DNA of 36,731 nt from Nonomuraea turkmeniaca (GCF_005889735.1 NZ_VCKY01000101.1:1-36731); one strand, 5' to 3'. Positions 24,109-33,042 are shown, numbered from the stretch's first letter. A program made the numbers and translations. The notes: generated from the letters alone by a model not told the origin.

Positions 24109-25020
24109 TTAGCCCTTGATGGCCCCCACGATGACGCCCTTGGTGAAGTGGCGTTGGACGAGAGGGTAGATGATCAAGGCGGGCACGACGGCGATCACCA
24201 CGATCGCCATCTTGATCGCCAAGGTCGGGGGCGCGTCGCCCGTCACCCCCGCCGTGGCCGCCGGCAGCGGGTTCGAGTCCACCACGTACTGGCGCAGGAT
24301 CAACGCCAGCGGCCATTTACGCGTGTCGTCGATGTACAACATCGCGTTGAACCAGGCGTTCCAGTAGCCCACCGCGTAGAACATCGCCACGACGGCCGTG
24401 ACCGCCTTCGACATGGGCAGCACGATGCGCCACAGGATACGGAACTCGCCGGCCCCGTCGATGCGCGCGCTGTCCAGAACCTCCCCGGGGATGTTCATGA
24501 AGAACGAGCGCAACACCACCACGTTGAACGCCGACACGGCGGTCGGGAGGATCAGCGACCAGTACGTGTCCTTCAGGCCCAGACCGCTCACCATCAAATA
24601 CACGGGGATGATGCCGGGGAAGAACACGAACATCAGCAGGACGCTGAACAGGAGCGGCCGGTGCAGGAACGAGCCGGGGCGTGACAACGAGTACGCCCCC
24701 AGGATGCTGACCGCGGTGCTGACCAGCGTCCCGATGACGGTCACCCCGGTGCTGACCAGCACGGCCCTGCTGACCACGGTGTCGGAGAAGATCTGCCGGT
24801 ACGCCTCGAACGTGATCTCGTCGGGCACCAGCACGAGCCCGCCCGCGCGGTTGACGGTGGCGGACGAGCTGAGGCTGGTCAGCACGATCGTGTACAGGGG
24901 GCCGAGCACGGCCAGGACGATCACCGTCACCAGCGTGCCCTTGCCGACCTGGCCGACCGGCGAGCGCCGCTCCTCCCAAGGCGCCAGCTTCGACGGTTTC
25001 CTAGAGGTCAGAGCTGTCAT
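24109..25020 (-). CDS. ABC sugar permease, YtcP/AraQ type
   Basis: A 303-residue membrane subunit with six predicted helices, starting GTLVTVIVLAVLGPLYTIVL. The EAA-type loop reads LDSARIDGAGEFRILWRIVLP, and the end RHFTKGVIVGAIKG is typical for the second permease of carbohydrate importers of the YtcP/AraQ group. ATGA overlap with the LplB-like gene. It is the last gene of the binding-protein/permease operon; no ATPase gene follows, so a shared ATPase is expected. Confidence 0.9.
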   Translation of the reverse strand: MTALTSRKPSKLAPWEERRSPVGQVGKGTLVTVIVLAVLGPLYTIVLTSLSSSATVNRAGGLVLVPDEITFEAYRQIFSDTVVSRAVLVSTGVTVIGTLVSTAVSILGAYSLSRPGSFLHRPLLFSVLLMFVFFPGIIPVYLMVSGLGLKDTYWSLILPTAVSAFNVVVLRSFFMNIPGEVLDSARIDGAGEFRILWRIVLPMSKAVTAVVAMFYAVGYWNAWFNAMLYIDDTRKWPLALILRQYVVDSNPLPAATAGVTGDAPPTLAIKMAIVVIAVVPALIIYPLVQRHFTKGVIVGAIKG

Positions 25021-25994
25021 GATCGCGAATACACTCCTCGCTCGCCCATCGCGTGCGCGACCCGGTTGGCCGCCAGGATCAGCAGCAGCCCGATCAGGCC
25101 CTTGAACAGCCCGGCCGCCGCGCCGTACCCGAGGTCACCGGTACGCAGGCCCTCCCAGTAGACGAACGTGTCGAACACTTCGGACGCTCCGCTGCCGACG
25201 GCGCTGCGTTGCAGCATGAACTGCTCGAACCCGACGTTCAGCGCGTCACCCAGGCGCAGGATCAGCAGCAGCACGATCACCGGACGCAGCCCGGGCAGCG
25301 TGATGTGCCACATGCGCCGCCATCTGCGGGCACCGTCCACGGCGGCGGCCTCGTACAGGTTGGGGTCGATGGTGCTCAGCGCGGCCAGGAAGATGATCGC
25401 GCCCCAGCCGGCGTCCTTCCAGATGGTCTGGCTGGTGATGAGCAGGATGAACGTGTCGGAGTTCGTCATCCAGTCGACGCCCTCGTGGCCGCGCTCGCGC
25501 AGGATCTGCGCGAGCAGGCCGGCTCCGCCGAACATCTGCTGGAAGATGGCCACGACCAGCACCCAGGAGAAGAAGTACGGCATGTAGACCACGCCCTGCA
25601 CGAACGCCCTCAGCTTGGCCGAGACGATGCTGTTGAGCAGCAACGCCAGCATGATCGGCACGGGGAAGTAGAAGACGAGCTGGAAGGCCGTGATCGACAG
25701 CGTGTTCGTGATCGCCCGCAGGAACTGCGGGTCCTGGAAGAGCAGCGCGAAGTTGGTGAAGCCGATGATCGGGCTGCCGGTGATGCCGCCGGTGTAGGGG
25801 TTGTAGTCCTGGAGGGCGATGACGTTGCCGAGCGCCGGGATCCACCAGAAGGCGAGCACCAGCAGGAACATCGGCAGGTTCATCACGAGCAGCGGCCAGT
25901 CTCTGCGTAGCTTGGCCTGCCAGGTCAGTTTCACCTGTCCAGCGGTGGGGGCCGGGCCGGGCTTGACCGGCCGCTTGGCCGTGACTACCCCCAT
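25017..25994 (-). CDS. ABC sugar permease, LplB type
   Basis: A 325-residue membrane subunit. After a basic N terminus come helices beginning WPLLVMNLPMFLLVLAFWWI, then the family-typical ALQDYNPYTGGITGSPIIGF and YMPYFFSWVLVVAIF. The docking loop is LYEAAAVDGARRWRRMWHIT. LplB-type permeases serve polysaccharide-derived oligosaccharides and differ clearly from the MalF-type permease at 10771, so the two importers in this window are not duplicates. ATG 25994 is 10 bases behind the binding-protein stop. Confidence 0.9.
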   Translation of the reverse strand: MGVVTAKRPVKPGPAPTAGQVKLTWQAKLRRDWPLLVMNLPMFLLVLAFWWIPALGNVIALQDYNPYTGGITGSPIIGFTNFALLFQDPQFLRAITNTLSITAFQLVFYFPVPIMLALLLNSIVSAKLRAFVQGVVYMPYFFSWVLVVAIFQQMFGGAGLLAQILRERGHEGVDWMTNSDTFILLITSQTIWKDAGWGAIIFLAALSTIDPNLYEAAAVDGARRWRRMWHITLPGLRPVIVLLLILRLGDALNVGFEQFMLQRSAVGSGASEVFDTFVYWEGLRTGDLGYGAAAGLFKGLIGLLLILAANRVAHAMGERGVYSRS

Positions 25995-26004
25995 GAAGTG
26001 CTCC

Positions 26005-27645
26005 TCACAGCCTGCCGTTCTCCCGCGCGACCTTCATGTAGAACTCACGCGCCTCGTTGCCGCCGCCGTCCTGCCACTCCTTGACGATCTTCGCCCACTC
26101 GGAGACGGGCCGCTTGCCGCGGAAGATCTCCTGCATTTTGTCCTCTGTGGGCTGCGCCAGGCCGGCCATCTTGGAGGGCACCTCCACGCGGATCCCGACG
26201 AACGGGTCGTTCTCCAGGAGCTTCGCGGCCTGCGTCTGCCAGTCGTAGAGGGCCTGGACGAGACCCTTGTACTGGACCTTCTCGTTCGCCGGCGGCCGGC
26301 CGGACAGGAACATGTACGTGGGCGCCACCTCCTTGCGGCCCAGCGCGGTCTGCTCGACCTTGCCGTCCTTGACGTTGTAGTGCTTGCCCTCGACGCCGTT
26401 GGTGACCAGCTCGTACTCCTGGGTGCCGAACGGCGCGGAGCACCAGTTGGACAGCGCGAGCAGCTCGCGGGTACGGGCGTCGCCGAGGCCCTTCTTGATG
26501 AAGACGAACATGCCGGCGGGCTCGTTTCGCCACATGATCGTTTTGCCGCCGGGCTTGGCCGGATAGGGGACGACGGCCTGCATGTTGAACTTGGGATTGT
26601 CGCCCTGGAAGCGGCCCAGGGCCTCGTGCCAGGCGCCGAGCCCGTCACGGTAGATGATCATCTGGCCGCTGCCGAAGATGGCCTTGTTGTCGGCGTCCTT
26701 GTTGGCCACGATGTCCGGATGTATGTACCCGGCCTCGAAGAGCTTGACCATGAACTCGATCGAGGCTTGAAACTCAGGGGTCTCGTACTTGTACTCGAGC
26801 GTGCCGTCGCTCTTCTTGCGCCATTCGCGCGGCGCGCCGAAGCCCCGCTGCATCTCCTGCTCCATGGCGCCGCCGAACGCCCAGCGCTTCTTCTTGGCGT
26901 CGGTGATGGCCTTGCCGAGCACGAGCAGGTCGTCGCCGCTCTTGGGGTGCTGGAGGCCCAGCTCCTCCATGATGTCCTGGCGGACGAAGGTGGCGAACGG
27001 GAACGGCTCGTTCTGCCAGGGGATGCCCTGCAGGATGCCGCCGAAGACGCCGTACTGCCAGGCCGCGGTGTCGTAGTTGGCCAGCAGGGGGAACTCCTTG
27101 GCCTTGTCCCCGGCCAGGTAGGGCCCCAGATCGGCGAAGAGCTTGTTGGCCGCCTCGGTGAAACGGGCGATCTTGATGAGCTCCCATCCCGGCACCATGA
27201 CCATCTCGGGCACGTCCCCGCTGGCCAGGGTGGTGCTGAGCTTCTCGTGGTAGGTGTTGCCGTCCGAGATGTTGAAGCGGACGGTGCCGCCCAGGCGCTC
27301 GTTCATGTACTCGTAGTAGGAGTTGTCGCCCAGCCCCGGCGGCACGGTGCCCCACAGCGGAGTCATCGCGGTGACTTCTTTGCCGCTGGTCAGCGGCTTG
27401 GTGGTGATGGCCTGCACCATGTTGGCCGGGCGGGTCAGGAAGCCGGGCGCGACGAACTCGCTGCCGGGCAGGTCCGGCTTGAGCCCGGGGATCTCGAACG
27501 GGATCCGCGTCGGCACCAGGCTCTTGAGCTTGTCGGCCGCCACGGCAGTGCCCTTGGAGGCCGATTTCTTCTCGGCGCAGCCCGCCACCAGAACGCTTGC
27601 GCCTACCAGGCCGAGGAACCCGCGGCGAGTCGTGTTGGTCGCCAT
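26005..27645 (-). CDS. ABC solute-binding lipoprotein (LplA-like, Tat-type signal)
   Basis: A 546-residue binding protein, the long form that accompanies LplB/YtcP permeases. The N terminus TTRRGFLGLVGASVLVAGC combines a twin-arginine motif (Arg7-Arg8) with a lipobox ending at Cys23, so it may be exported folded by Tat and lipid-anchored. The frame is open far upstream on this strand, but GGGAGA six bases before ATG 27645 and the signal peptide fix the start. It is divergent from a ROK repressor gene with a large inverted repeat between them, indicating ROK control. The ligand is probably an oligosaccharide; which one is not visible. Confidence 0.9.
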   Translation of the reverse strand: MATNTTRRGFLGLVGASVLVAGCAEKKSASKGTAVAADKLKSLVPTRIPFEIPGLKPDLPGSEFVAPGFLTRPANMVQAITTKPLTSGKEVTAMTPLWGTVPPGLGDNSYYEYMNERLGGTVRFNISDGNTYHEKLSTTLASGDVPEMVMVPGWELIKIARFTEAANKLFADLGPYLAGDKAKEFPLLANYDTAAWQYGVFGGILQGIPWQNEPFPFATFVRQDIMEELGLQHPKSGDDLLVLGKAITDAKKKRWAFGGAMEQEMQRGFGAPREWRKKSDGTLEYKYETPEFQASIEFMVKLFEAGYIHPDIVANKDADNKAIFGSGQMIIYRDGLGAWHEALGRFQGDNPKFNMQAVVPYPAKPGGKTIMWRNEPAGMFVFIKKGLGDARTRELLALSNWCSAPFGTQEYELVTNGVEGKHYNVKDGKVEQTALGRKEVAPTYMFLSGRPPANEKVQYKGLVQALYDWQTQAAKLLENDPFVGIRVEVPSKMAGLAQPTEDKMQEIFRGKRPVSEWAKIVKEWQDGGGNEAREFYMKVARENGRL

Positions 27646-27676
27646 GGATCTCTCCCTTCTCCGAGTGGGGGATGGC

Positions 27677-27717
27677 CTACTAAAATTAGTTGGTATTGCG
27701 ACCAAACAAATTAGTAG
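27677..27717. promoter_or_regulatory. Large inverted repeat, presumed ROK operator
   Basis: CTACTAAAATTAGTTGGT (27677-27694), six bases, ACCAAACAAATTAGTAG (27701-27717). The inner arms TTGGT/ACCAA and the outer CTACTAA/TTAGTAG are perfect complements; the middle is imperfect. It is the most AT-rich stretch nearby and lies between the divergent ABC and ROK genes. ACCAAACAAA relates it to the CAAACTAA half-sites at 7.1 kb and CCAAACTA at 17.4 kb. Confidence 0.65.
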
Positions 27718-27776
27718 AGTGTTGTCCGTACCACAAGGGATCGTCACGGTCACAGGTTGGTGAAGGAGGCCCGGGA

Positions 27777-27818
27777 ATGCGGCATGCTGGGGTCGTCTCT
27801 TGGCGGGAACGGGGCTGA
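27777..27818 (+). other. Possible 13-codon leader ORF before the ROK gene
   Basis: The best ribosome site in the region, AAGGAGG at 27763-27769, is placed seven bases before ATG 27777, but that ATG is not in the ROK frame: it opens MRHAGVVSWRERG and stops at TGA 27816-27818, two bases before a TTG (27821) in the ROK frame. Reinitiation at that TTG is conceivable. It could also be a chance ORF or mark an indel. Confidence 0.3.
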
Positions 27819-29032
27819 TATTGATCACTTCTACGACCGGCCCGCAGCCGGCCGACTTCGCCGACGTACGGGCCACCAACCTAGCGGTCGTGCTGCGGTT
27901 CGTTCGCGAGCACGCCCCCTGCTCGCGTGCCGACATCGCGGCCTCCACCGGTCTCAACAAGGCCACCGTGTCGAGCCTGGTCGCCGACCTCATCGACCGG
28001 CGGCTGGTTCGCGAGACCGGCCTGACGGAGAACCGCGTGGGCCGGCCCGCCACGATGCTCGTCCTGGACGGCTCGCCGTACGCCGCCATCGGCGTCGAGA
28101 TCAACGTCGACCACGTGTCGGCCGTGGCCACCGATCTGGCAGGGGAGCGGCTGCTGACCTGGCGGCGCTCGTTCACGACCGGTGACTCGGTCAACCAGGG
28201 CGTGGCCAGCGTCGGGGCGATCATCAGGCGCGTGGTCAACCGGATGGCCAAGGAGGAGCGCCAGGTGCTCGGCCTGGCCGTGGCCGTGCCAGGGCTGGTC
28301 GACGTGCAGGGCACCGTACGCCTGGCGCCCAACCTCGGCTGGCACGACGCCGACATCGGCGGCGACCTGGCCAAGGCGCTGCGCGACCCCGGCTTCCCCG
28401 TCCAGGTGGACAACGACGCCAACCTCGCGGCCCTGGCCGAGCAGCGTTTCGGCGCTCATGCCGGCACCTCCGACATGGTCTACCTGACCGGCGAGATCGG
28501 CGTGGGCGCGGGCATCATCCTCGACGGGCGGGTGCGCCGCGGCGGCCTCGGCTACAGCGGCGAGATCGGCCACGTGCAACTCGACCCCGACGGCCCCGAG
28601 TGCCACTGCGGCCGGCGGGGCTGCCTGGAGGCCATGGCGGGGATCGGCGCCGTGCTGCGTAAGATCCCCTCGCCCGCCGAGATCCAGATCGAGATCGAGG
28701 AGTCGGTACGCCTGGCCCGCGCCGGCGACCCCGACACCCTGGCCACGTTGGATTCGGTCGGCCGGAGCCTGGGCCGGGGTGTGTCCGTTCTGGCCAACTT
28801 GCTCAACCCCGAGGTGGTGATCCTCGGTGGCTACTACGTGCCGCTCGCGCCCTGGTTGTTGCCGGCCGTCCACGACGAGCTGAGCCACCGCGTCATCGCC
28901 TCCGAAGCCGGAGGATGCCAGGTCGTGGCCTCGACGCTGGGTCACGACGCCGCCGCGCTCGGCGGTGCCGCAAGGGTGCTCGACTCCATCGATTCGGGAA
29001 GATTGCCCGGAGGATTATCGCGAATCCCTTGA
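27800..29032 (+). CDS. ROK-family transcriptional repressor (XylR/NagC type)
   Basis: A regulator of about 400-410 residues. The N-terminal winged helix includes CSRADIAASTGLNKATVSSL. The ROK sugar-binding domain follows, with GVEINVDHVSAVATDL, QVDNDANLAALAEQRFG, GGLGYSGEIGHV and the zinc motif CHCGRRGCLEAM. Such proteins bind DNA without sugar and release it on binding a sugar (xylose, glucose or similar). The start is uncertain: TTG 27800 or TTG 27821, both without a good ribosome site; see the leader ORF. It is divergent from the LplB-type ABC operon and followed closely by GH3, so it is the natural candidate to control both and, by operator similarity, the alpha-xylosidase and GH74 genes. 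Confidence 0.88.
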   Translation: MAGTGLILITSTTGPQPADFADVRATNLAVVLRFVREHAPCSRADIAASTGLNKATVSSLVADLIDRRLVRETGLTENRVGRPATMLVLDGSPYAAIGVEINVDHVSAVATDLAGERLLTWRRSFTTGDSVNQGVASVGAIIRRVVNRMAKEERQVLGLAVAVPGLVDVQGTVRLAPNLGWHDADIGGDLAKALRDPGFPVQVDNDANLAALAEQRFGAHAGTSDMVYLTGEIGVGAGIILDGRVRRGGLGYSGEIGHVQLDPDGPECHCGRRGCLEAMAGIGAVLRKIPSPAEIQIEIEESVRLARAGDPDTLATLDSVGRSLGRGVSVLANLLNPEVVILGGYYVPLAPWLLPAVHDELSHRVIASEAGGCQVVASTLGHDAAALGGAARVLDSIDSGRLPGGLSRIP

Positions 29033-29102
29033 CCTTGGTCACCGGGAAGTGCACCCTTCAGTCAATCCACCGAAATGTCCGCGTAACTTCCCCAGGCCGG
29101 TC

Positions 29103-29118
29103 GTCGAAGCGCTTCGAC
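29103..29118. promoter_or_regulatory. 16-bp perfect palindrome, LacI-type operator
   Basis: GTCGAAGCGCTTCGAC is perfectly symmetric with the central CG of LacI-family sites. It lies 20 bases before the GH3 start and just after a possible -10, TAACTT (29084-29089). The LacI-family gene coupled to GH3 is the likely binder. Confidence 0.65.
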
Positions 29119-29138
29119 ACTCTCTCAGAGGGATGACC

Positions 29139-31907
29139 ATGCAGCACGAACCCCCCTTCCGCGACCCCTCGGCACCCCTTGCCGATCGGATCGACGACCT
29201 GGTGCGCAGGCTCACGCTCGAAGAGAAGGTCGGCCTGCTGCACCAGTACCAGGCCCCGGTCGACCGGCTGGGCGTCGCCGCCTTCCGCACCGGCACCGAG
29301 GTGCTGCACGGGCTGGCCTGGCTCGGCCCGGCCACCGTGTTCCCCCAGGCCATCGGGCTGGCCTCGACATGGGATCTCGACCTCGTGAGACGAGTCGGCG
29401 TGGCGGCGAGCGACGAGGTGCTGGCCTTCCACCACAAGGACCCGGCCGGGGCGGGGCTCAACGTGTGGGCGCCCGTGGTCAACCCGCTGCGTGACCCCCG
29501 CTGGGGGCGCAACGAGGAGGGCTACTCCGAAGATCCGTGGCTGACCGGTGTCATGGCCGCCGCCTACGCGCGTGGACTGCGTGGGAGCGCTCCCGAAATT
29601 CTCAAGACGGCGCCCACGCTCAAGCACTTCCTCGCCTACAACAACGAGACCGACCGCTGCATGACCTCGAGCAACATGCCGCCGCGGGTGCTGCGCGAGT
29701 ACGAGTTGCCGGCGTTCCGGCCGCCCATCGAGCAGGGCGCGGCGGTGGCGGTCATGCCCTCCTACAACCTCGTCAACGGCCGCCCGGCGCACCTCAGCCC
29801 GCTGATCAACAGCGTGCTGCGCGCGTGGGCGCCGGATGACCTGCTGATCGTCAGCGACGCGTACGCGCCGGGCAACCTCACCTCGCTGCAGGCGTACCAC
29901 GACACGCTGCCCGAGGCGTACGCGCACGCGGTCAAGGCCGGACTGGACAGCTTCACCCAGGACGACGACCGCAGCGCGGCCACGCTCGGACATCTCCGGG
30001 AGGCATTGGAAACGGGCCTGCTGGCCGAGGAGGACGTCGACGCGGCCGTGCGGCACGTGTTGTCGATCAGGCTGAGGCTGGGCGAGTTCGACCAGGGGAC
30101 GCCGTACGACGACATCACCGACAACGTGGTCAACTGCCCCGAGCATCAAGCGCTGGCCAGGGAGGCGGCGCGGCGCTCGTTCGTGCTGCTGAAGAACGAC
30201 GGCCTGCTGCCGCTGGCGGACGTGACGAGGATCGCGGTGATCGGGCAGCTCGGCGACACGCTCCTGGAGGATTGGTACAGCGGCACCCTGCCGTACGCCG
30301 TGACCGCCCGCGCCGGGCTGGCCGAGCGGTGCGAGACGATCTTCTGCGAGGCCGTGGACCGGGTGACGCTGACCGCCGACGCCGGCCCCGTCATCGCCGA
30401 CCCCGCCGGCGGCCCGCTCCAGATCAAGGCTGCCGAGGCCGGCATGTTCGACCTGTTCGACTGGGGCGGCGGCGCGTACGCGCTGCGTTCCGTGACGACC
30501 GGCCGGTTCGTCTCGGTGGACGGCGGCACGCTGGTCAACGACCAGCCGGGACCGAACGGGTGGGAGGTGCGCGAGACCTTCCGCATGGAGGAGCGGCCGC
30601 GCGGCACGCTCGCCCTGCGGCACATCTCGACCGGCTGCTACGTGGGCGCGGGCGAGGACGGCGTGCTACGCCTGATCGACGACGCCGACCAGGCCGTGTG
30701 GCTGGCCATGGAGGTGCTCAGGAGCGGCACCGACCAGGCCTCCCGCCTCGCCGCGGACGCCGACGTGGCGGTCGTGGTGGTCGGCGACCACCCGCTGGTG
30801 AACGGGCGTGAGACCGAGGACCGCATGACGCTGGCCCTGGCCTCCGCCCAGGACGCCGTGGTGGCCGCCGTGCGCAAGGCCAACCCCCGTACCGTCATGG
30901 TCATCACCAGCGGCTACCCGCTCACCTGGACCGACGACGAGGTGCCCGCGGTGTTGTGGTCCGCCCACGGCGGCCAGGAGTACGGTCACGCGCTGGCCGA
31001 GGTGTTGTTCGGCGACGCGGACCCGGAGGGCCGCCTGACCCAGACGTGGTACCGCTCCGAGCAGGAGCTCCCCGACCTGCTCGACTACGACATCATCGCC
31101 TCGGACGCCACGTACCAGTACTTCCGCGGCACCCCGCTGCACCCCTTCGGCCACGGCCTGAGCTACACCACCTTCGACTACGCCGACCTGCGCGTCCGGA
31201 CCGCCGACGGCGTGCTCACCGCAGAGGTCACGGTGACGAACACCGGGGACCGGCCAGGCGTCGAGGTCGTCCAGTTCTACACCCATCAGCAACGCTCCCG
31301 CGTCAAGCAGCCGCTGCGCCGCCTGCGCGGCTTCGACAAGGCACGCCTCGCGCCCGGCGAGAGCCGAACCGTCACCCTCGAAATTCCCGTGTCCGAGCTG
31401 GCCTTCTGGGACGTGACCAGAGACAGGTTCGTGGTCGAGAGCGCGCCGCACCAGCTCATGGTCGGCCGCAGCGCCACCGACCTGCGCCTGAGCACCCGCT
31501 TCGAGGTCGAGGGGGAGACCATCCCGCCCCAGTCCGGGCTGCTGCGCGCGGCCGGCCACGACGAGTACGACGCGATCACGTTCGTGGACGAGACCAGAGT
31601 GGACGGCGACGCGGTGTGGTCGGACGTGGAAGGTGCCTGGATCCTGTTCAGGCAGGTTGACCTGACCGGCGTCACGGCCTGCGTGGTCACGGCAGGCAGC
31701 GCCGAAGGCGGCATGATCACGATCCGCCGCGGCGACCCACTCTACGGCCAGGCCCTGGCGACCTTCCCGGTGCCCAGGACGGACCGGTACGACTATCACG
31801 CCATCACGTCATCCCTTGCGGCCGCCGACGGAGTGCACGATCTTTATGTGGTGTTCGAGAACGACAGTGTGACGCTGGTCCAGCTCGACTTCGGAGCCGG
31901 GGCTTGA
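29139..31907 (+). CDS. Cytoplasmic GH3 glycosidase, paralogue of the secreted GH3
   Basis: A 922-residue beta-glycosidase without signal peptide. The barrel carries DPRWGRNEEGYSEDPW and KHFLAYNNETDRCMTSSNMPP; the nucleophile is Asp240 in IVSDAYAPG. The architecture matches that of the secreted GH3 at 12465: a fascin-like segment (ALRSVTTGRFVSVDGG, LRHISTGCYVGAGEDG) splits the second GH3 domain, followed by an FnIII-like domain (VTVTNTGDRPGVEVVQFY) and a CBM6-like end. It would hydrolyse imported oligosaccharides to glucose or xylose. I choose ATG 29139, six bases after AGAGGG, over ATG 29133, which abuts that site. It overlaps the LacI-family gene in TTGA and has a palindromic operator upstream. 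Confidence 0.88.
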   Translation: MQHEPPFRDPSAPLADRIDDLVRRLTLEEKVGLLHQYQAPVDRLGVAAFRTGTEVLHGLAWLGPATVFPQAIGLASTWDLDLVRRVGVAASDEVLAFHHKDPAGAGLNVWAPVVNPLRDPRWGRNEEGYSEDPWLTGVMAAAYARGLRGSAPEILKTAPTLKHFLAYNNETDRCMTSSNMPPRVLREYELPAFRPPIEQGAAVAVMPSYNLVNGRPAHLSPLINSVLRAWAPDDLLIVSDAYAPGNLTSLQAYHDTLPEAYAHAVKAGLDSFTQDDDRSAATLGHLREALETGLLAEEDVDAAVRHVLSIRLRLGEFDQGTPYDDITDNVVNCPEHQALAREAARRSFVLLKNDGLLPLADVTRIAVIGQLGDTLLEDWYSGTLPYAVTARAGLAERCETIFCEAVDRVTLTADAGPVIADPAGGPLQIKAAEAGMFDLFDWGGGAYALRSVTTGRFVSVDGGTLVNDQPGPNGWEVRETFRMEERPRGTLALRHISTGCYVGAGEDGVLRLIDDADQAVWLAMEVLRSGTDQASRLAADADVAVVVVGDHPLVNGRETEDRMTLALASAQDAVVAAVRKANPRTVMVITSGYPLTWTDDEVPAVLWSAHGGQEYGHALAEVLFGDADPEGRLTQTWYRSEQELPDLLDYDIIASDATYQYFRGTPLHPFGHGLSYTTFDYADLRVRTADGVLTAEVTVTNTGDRPGVEVVQFYTHQQRSRVKQPLRRLRGFDKARLAPGESRTVTLEIPVSELAFWDVTRDRFVVESAPHQLMVGRSATDLRLSTRFEVEGETIPPQSGLLRAAGHDEYDAITFVDETRVDGDAVWSDVEGAWILFRQVDLTGVTACVVTAGSAEGGMITIRRGDPLYGQALATFPVPRTDRYDYHAITSSLAAADGVHDLYVVFENDSVTLVQLDFGAGA
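29582..29595. promoter_or_regulatory. Intragenic CebR-like palindrome
   Basis: TGGGAGCGCTCCCG within the GH3 coding region matches the cellobiose-repressor (CebR) operator TGGGAGCGCTCCCA of actinomycetes at 13 of 14 positions, as I recall that consensus. It encodes part of GLRGSAPEI. It may be a roadblock operator or chance in GC-rich DNA. Confidence 0.4.
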
Positions 31908-32908
31908 GCCGGCGCACGGTCACGATCTCCGAGGTCGCCAAGCACGCGGGCGTGGCCGTCAGCACGGTCTCGTACGTGCTCAGCGGCAAGCGGACGATCT
32001 CGGCCGACACCCGGCGGCGGGTGCTCGACAGCATCAGCGCGCTCGGCTACCACCCCAACGCCGGCGCCCGGGCGCTGGCCAGCAAACGCTCCAACGTGAT
32101 CGCGCTGGTGCTGCCGCTGCGGGCCGGCATGCACGTGCCCGTGCTGATGCGCTTCGCCAGCGCCGTCGTCACGGCCGCCCGCCGCTTCGACCACGACGTG
32201 CTGCTGCTGACCGCCGACGAGGGCACCGCGGGCATCCGCCGGGTGGCAGCGAGCGCGCTGGTGGACGCGCTGGTCCTCATGGACGTCGAGCTGGACGACC
32301 GCCGGGTGCCGCTGCTGCGCGAGCTGGCCGAGCCGAGCGTGCTCATCGGCTTCCCCGCCGAGCCGGCCGGGCTGACCTGCGTCGACCTCGACTTCGGGGT
32401 CGCCGGGGCCCGCTGCGTCGAACACCTCGCCGAGCGCGGGCACGAGGAGATCGCCCTGCTCGGAGCCCCTTCCGTGGTCTACGACCGGGGCACCGGCTTC
32501 GCCACCCGTACTCGCGAGGGCTTCGAGATCGCGGTGGCCGACCACGGGCTCAAGGGCGTGGCGCTGCCCTGTGAGGAGACGTTCGACGAGGTCTACGAGA
32601 CCGTACGCGATCTGCTCCTCGACCATCCGAGCCTGTCCGGCCTGGTCGTGCACAACGAGGCCGCGGTCGGGCACGTGCTGGCGGCGCTGCGCCAGCTGGA
32701 CCGGCGGGTGCCGCACGACATGGCCGTGATCGCGATCTGTCCCGACGACGTGGCCGAGCGCGCGAGCCCGCCCCTGACCTCGGTGCTGATCCCGGCCGAG
32801 GAGGTCGGCAGAGAGGCCGTCCGCCTGGTCATGGACAAGCTGGAAGGGCGCACGGTGCCCGACTCCACCCTCCTCACCCCGCTCCTGGCCGTCCGCAGCA
32901 GCACCTGA
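31904..32908 (+). CDS. LacI-family transcriptional regulator
   Basis: A 334-residue regulator. The N terminus TISEVAKHAGVAVSTVSYVL is a complete LacI helix-turn-helix, followed by the hinge helix NAGARALASKRSN and a periplasmic-binding-protein-like core (VIALVLPLRAGMHVPVL ... RGHEEIALLGAP ... SPPLTSVLIPAEEVGREAV). The start is TTG 31904-31906, overlapping the GH3 stop in TTGA, so the regulator is made together with the enzyme. It most likely binds the palindrome at 29103-29118 and is released by a sugar product of GH3. With the ROK protein it makes two sugar sensors within 5 kb. Confidence 0.92.
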   Translation: MSRRTVTISEVAKHAGVAVSTVSYVLSGKRTISADTRRRVLDSISALGYHPNAGARALASKRSNVIALVLPLRAGMHVPVLMRFASAVVTAARRFDHDVLLLTADEGTAGIRRVAASALVDALVLMDVELDDRRVPLLRELAEPSVLIGFPAEPAGLTCVDLDFGVAGARCVEHLAERGHEEIALLGAPSVVYDRGTGFATRTREGFEIAVADHGLKGVALPCEETFDEVYETVRDLLLDHPSLSGLVVHNEAAVGHVLAALRQLDRRVPHDMAVIAICPDDVAERASPPLTSVLIPAEEVGREAVRLVMDKLEGRTVPDSTLLTPLLAVRSST

Positions 32909-33042
32909 GGCAAACGCCTCCGCGTCTCAAGATTGGGAACAGGAGCTCCCGGAGACGTCAAGCCTGCCCGATATCTTGCCGTATGTAGTTCAGTGTCGCC
33001 TTTTGTGGGGAGGGGTGCCGGAGGCGAGAGGGGGGAAATGGT

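Noticed and set aside
32907..32920. GAGGC-AAAC-GCCTC hairpin as terminator after the LacI gene
   Set aside because: A five-base-pair stem overlapping the stop codon with no T-run is too weak to call in this GC-rich DNA.
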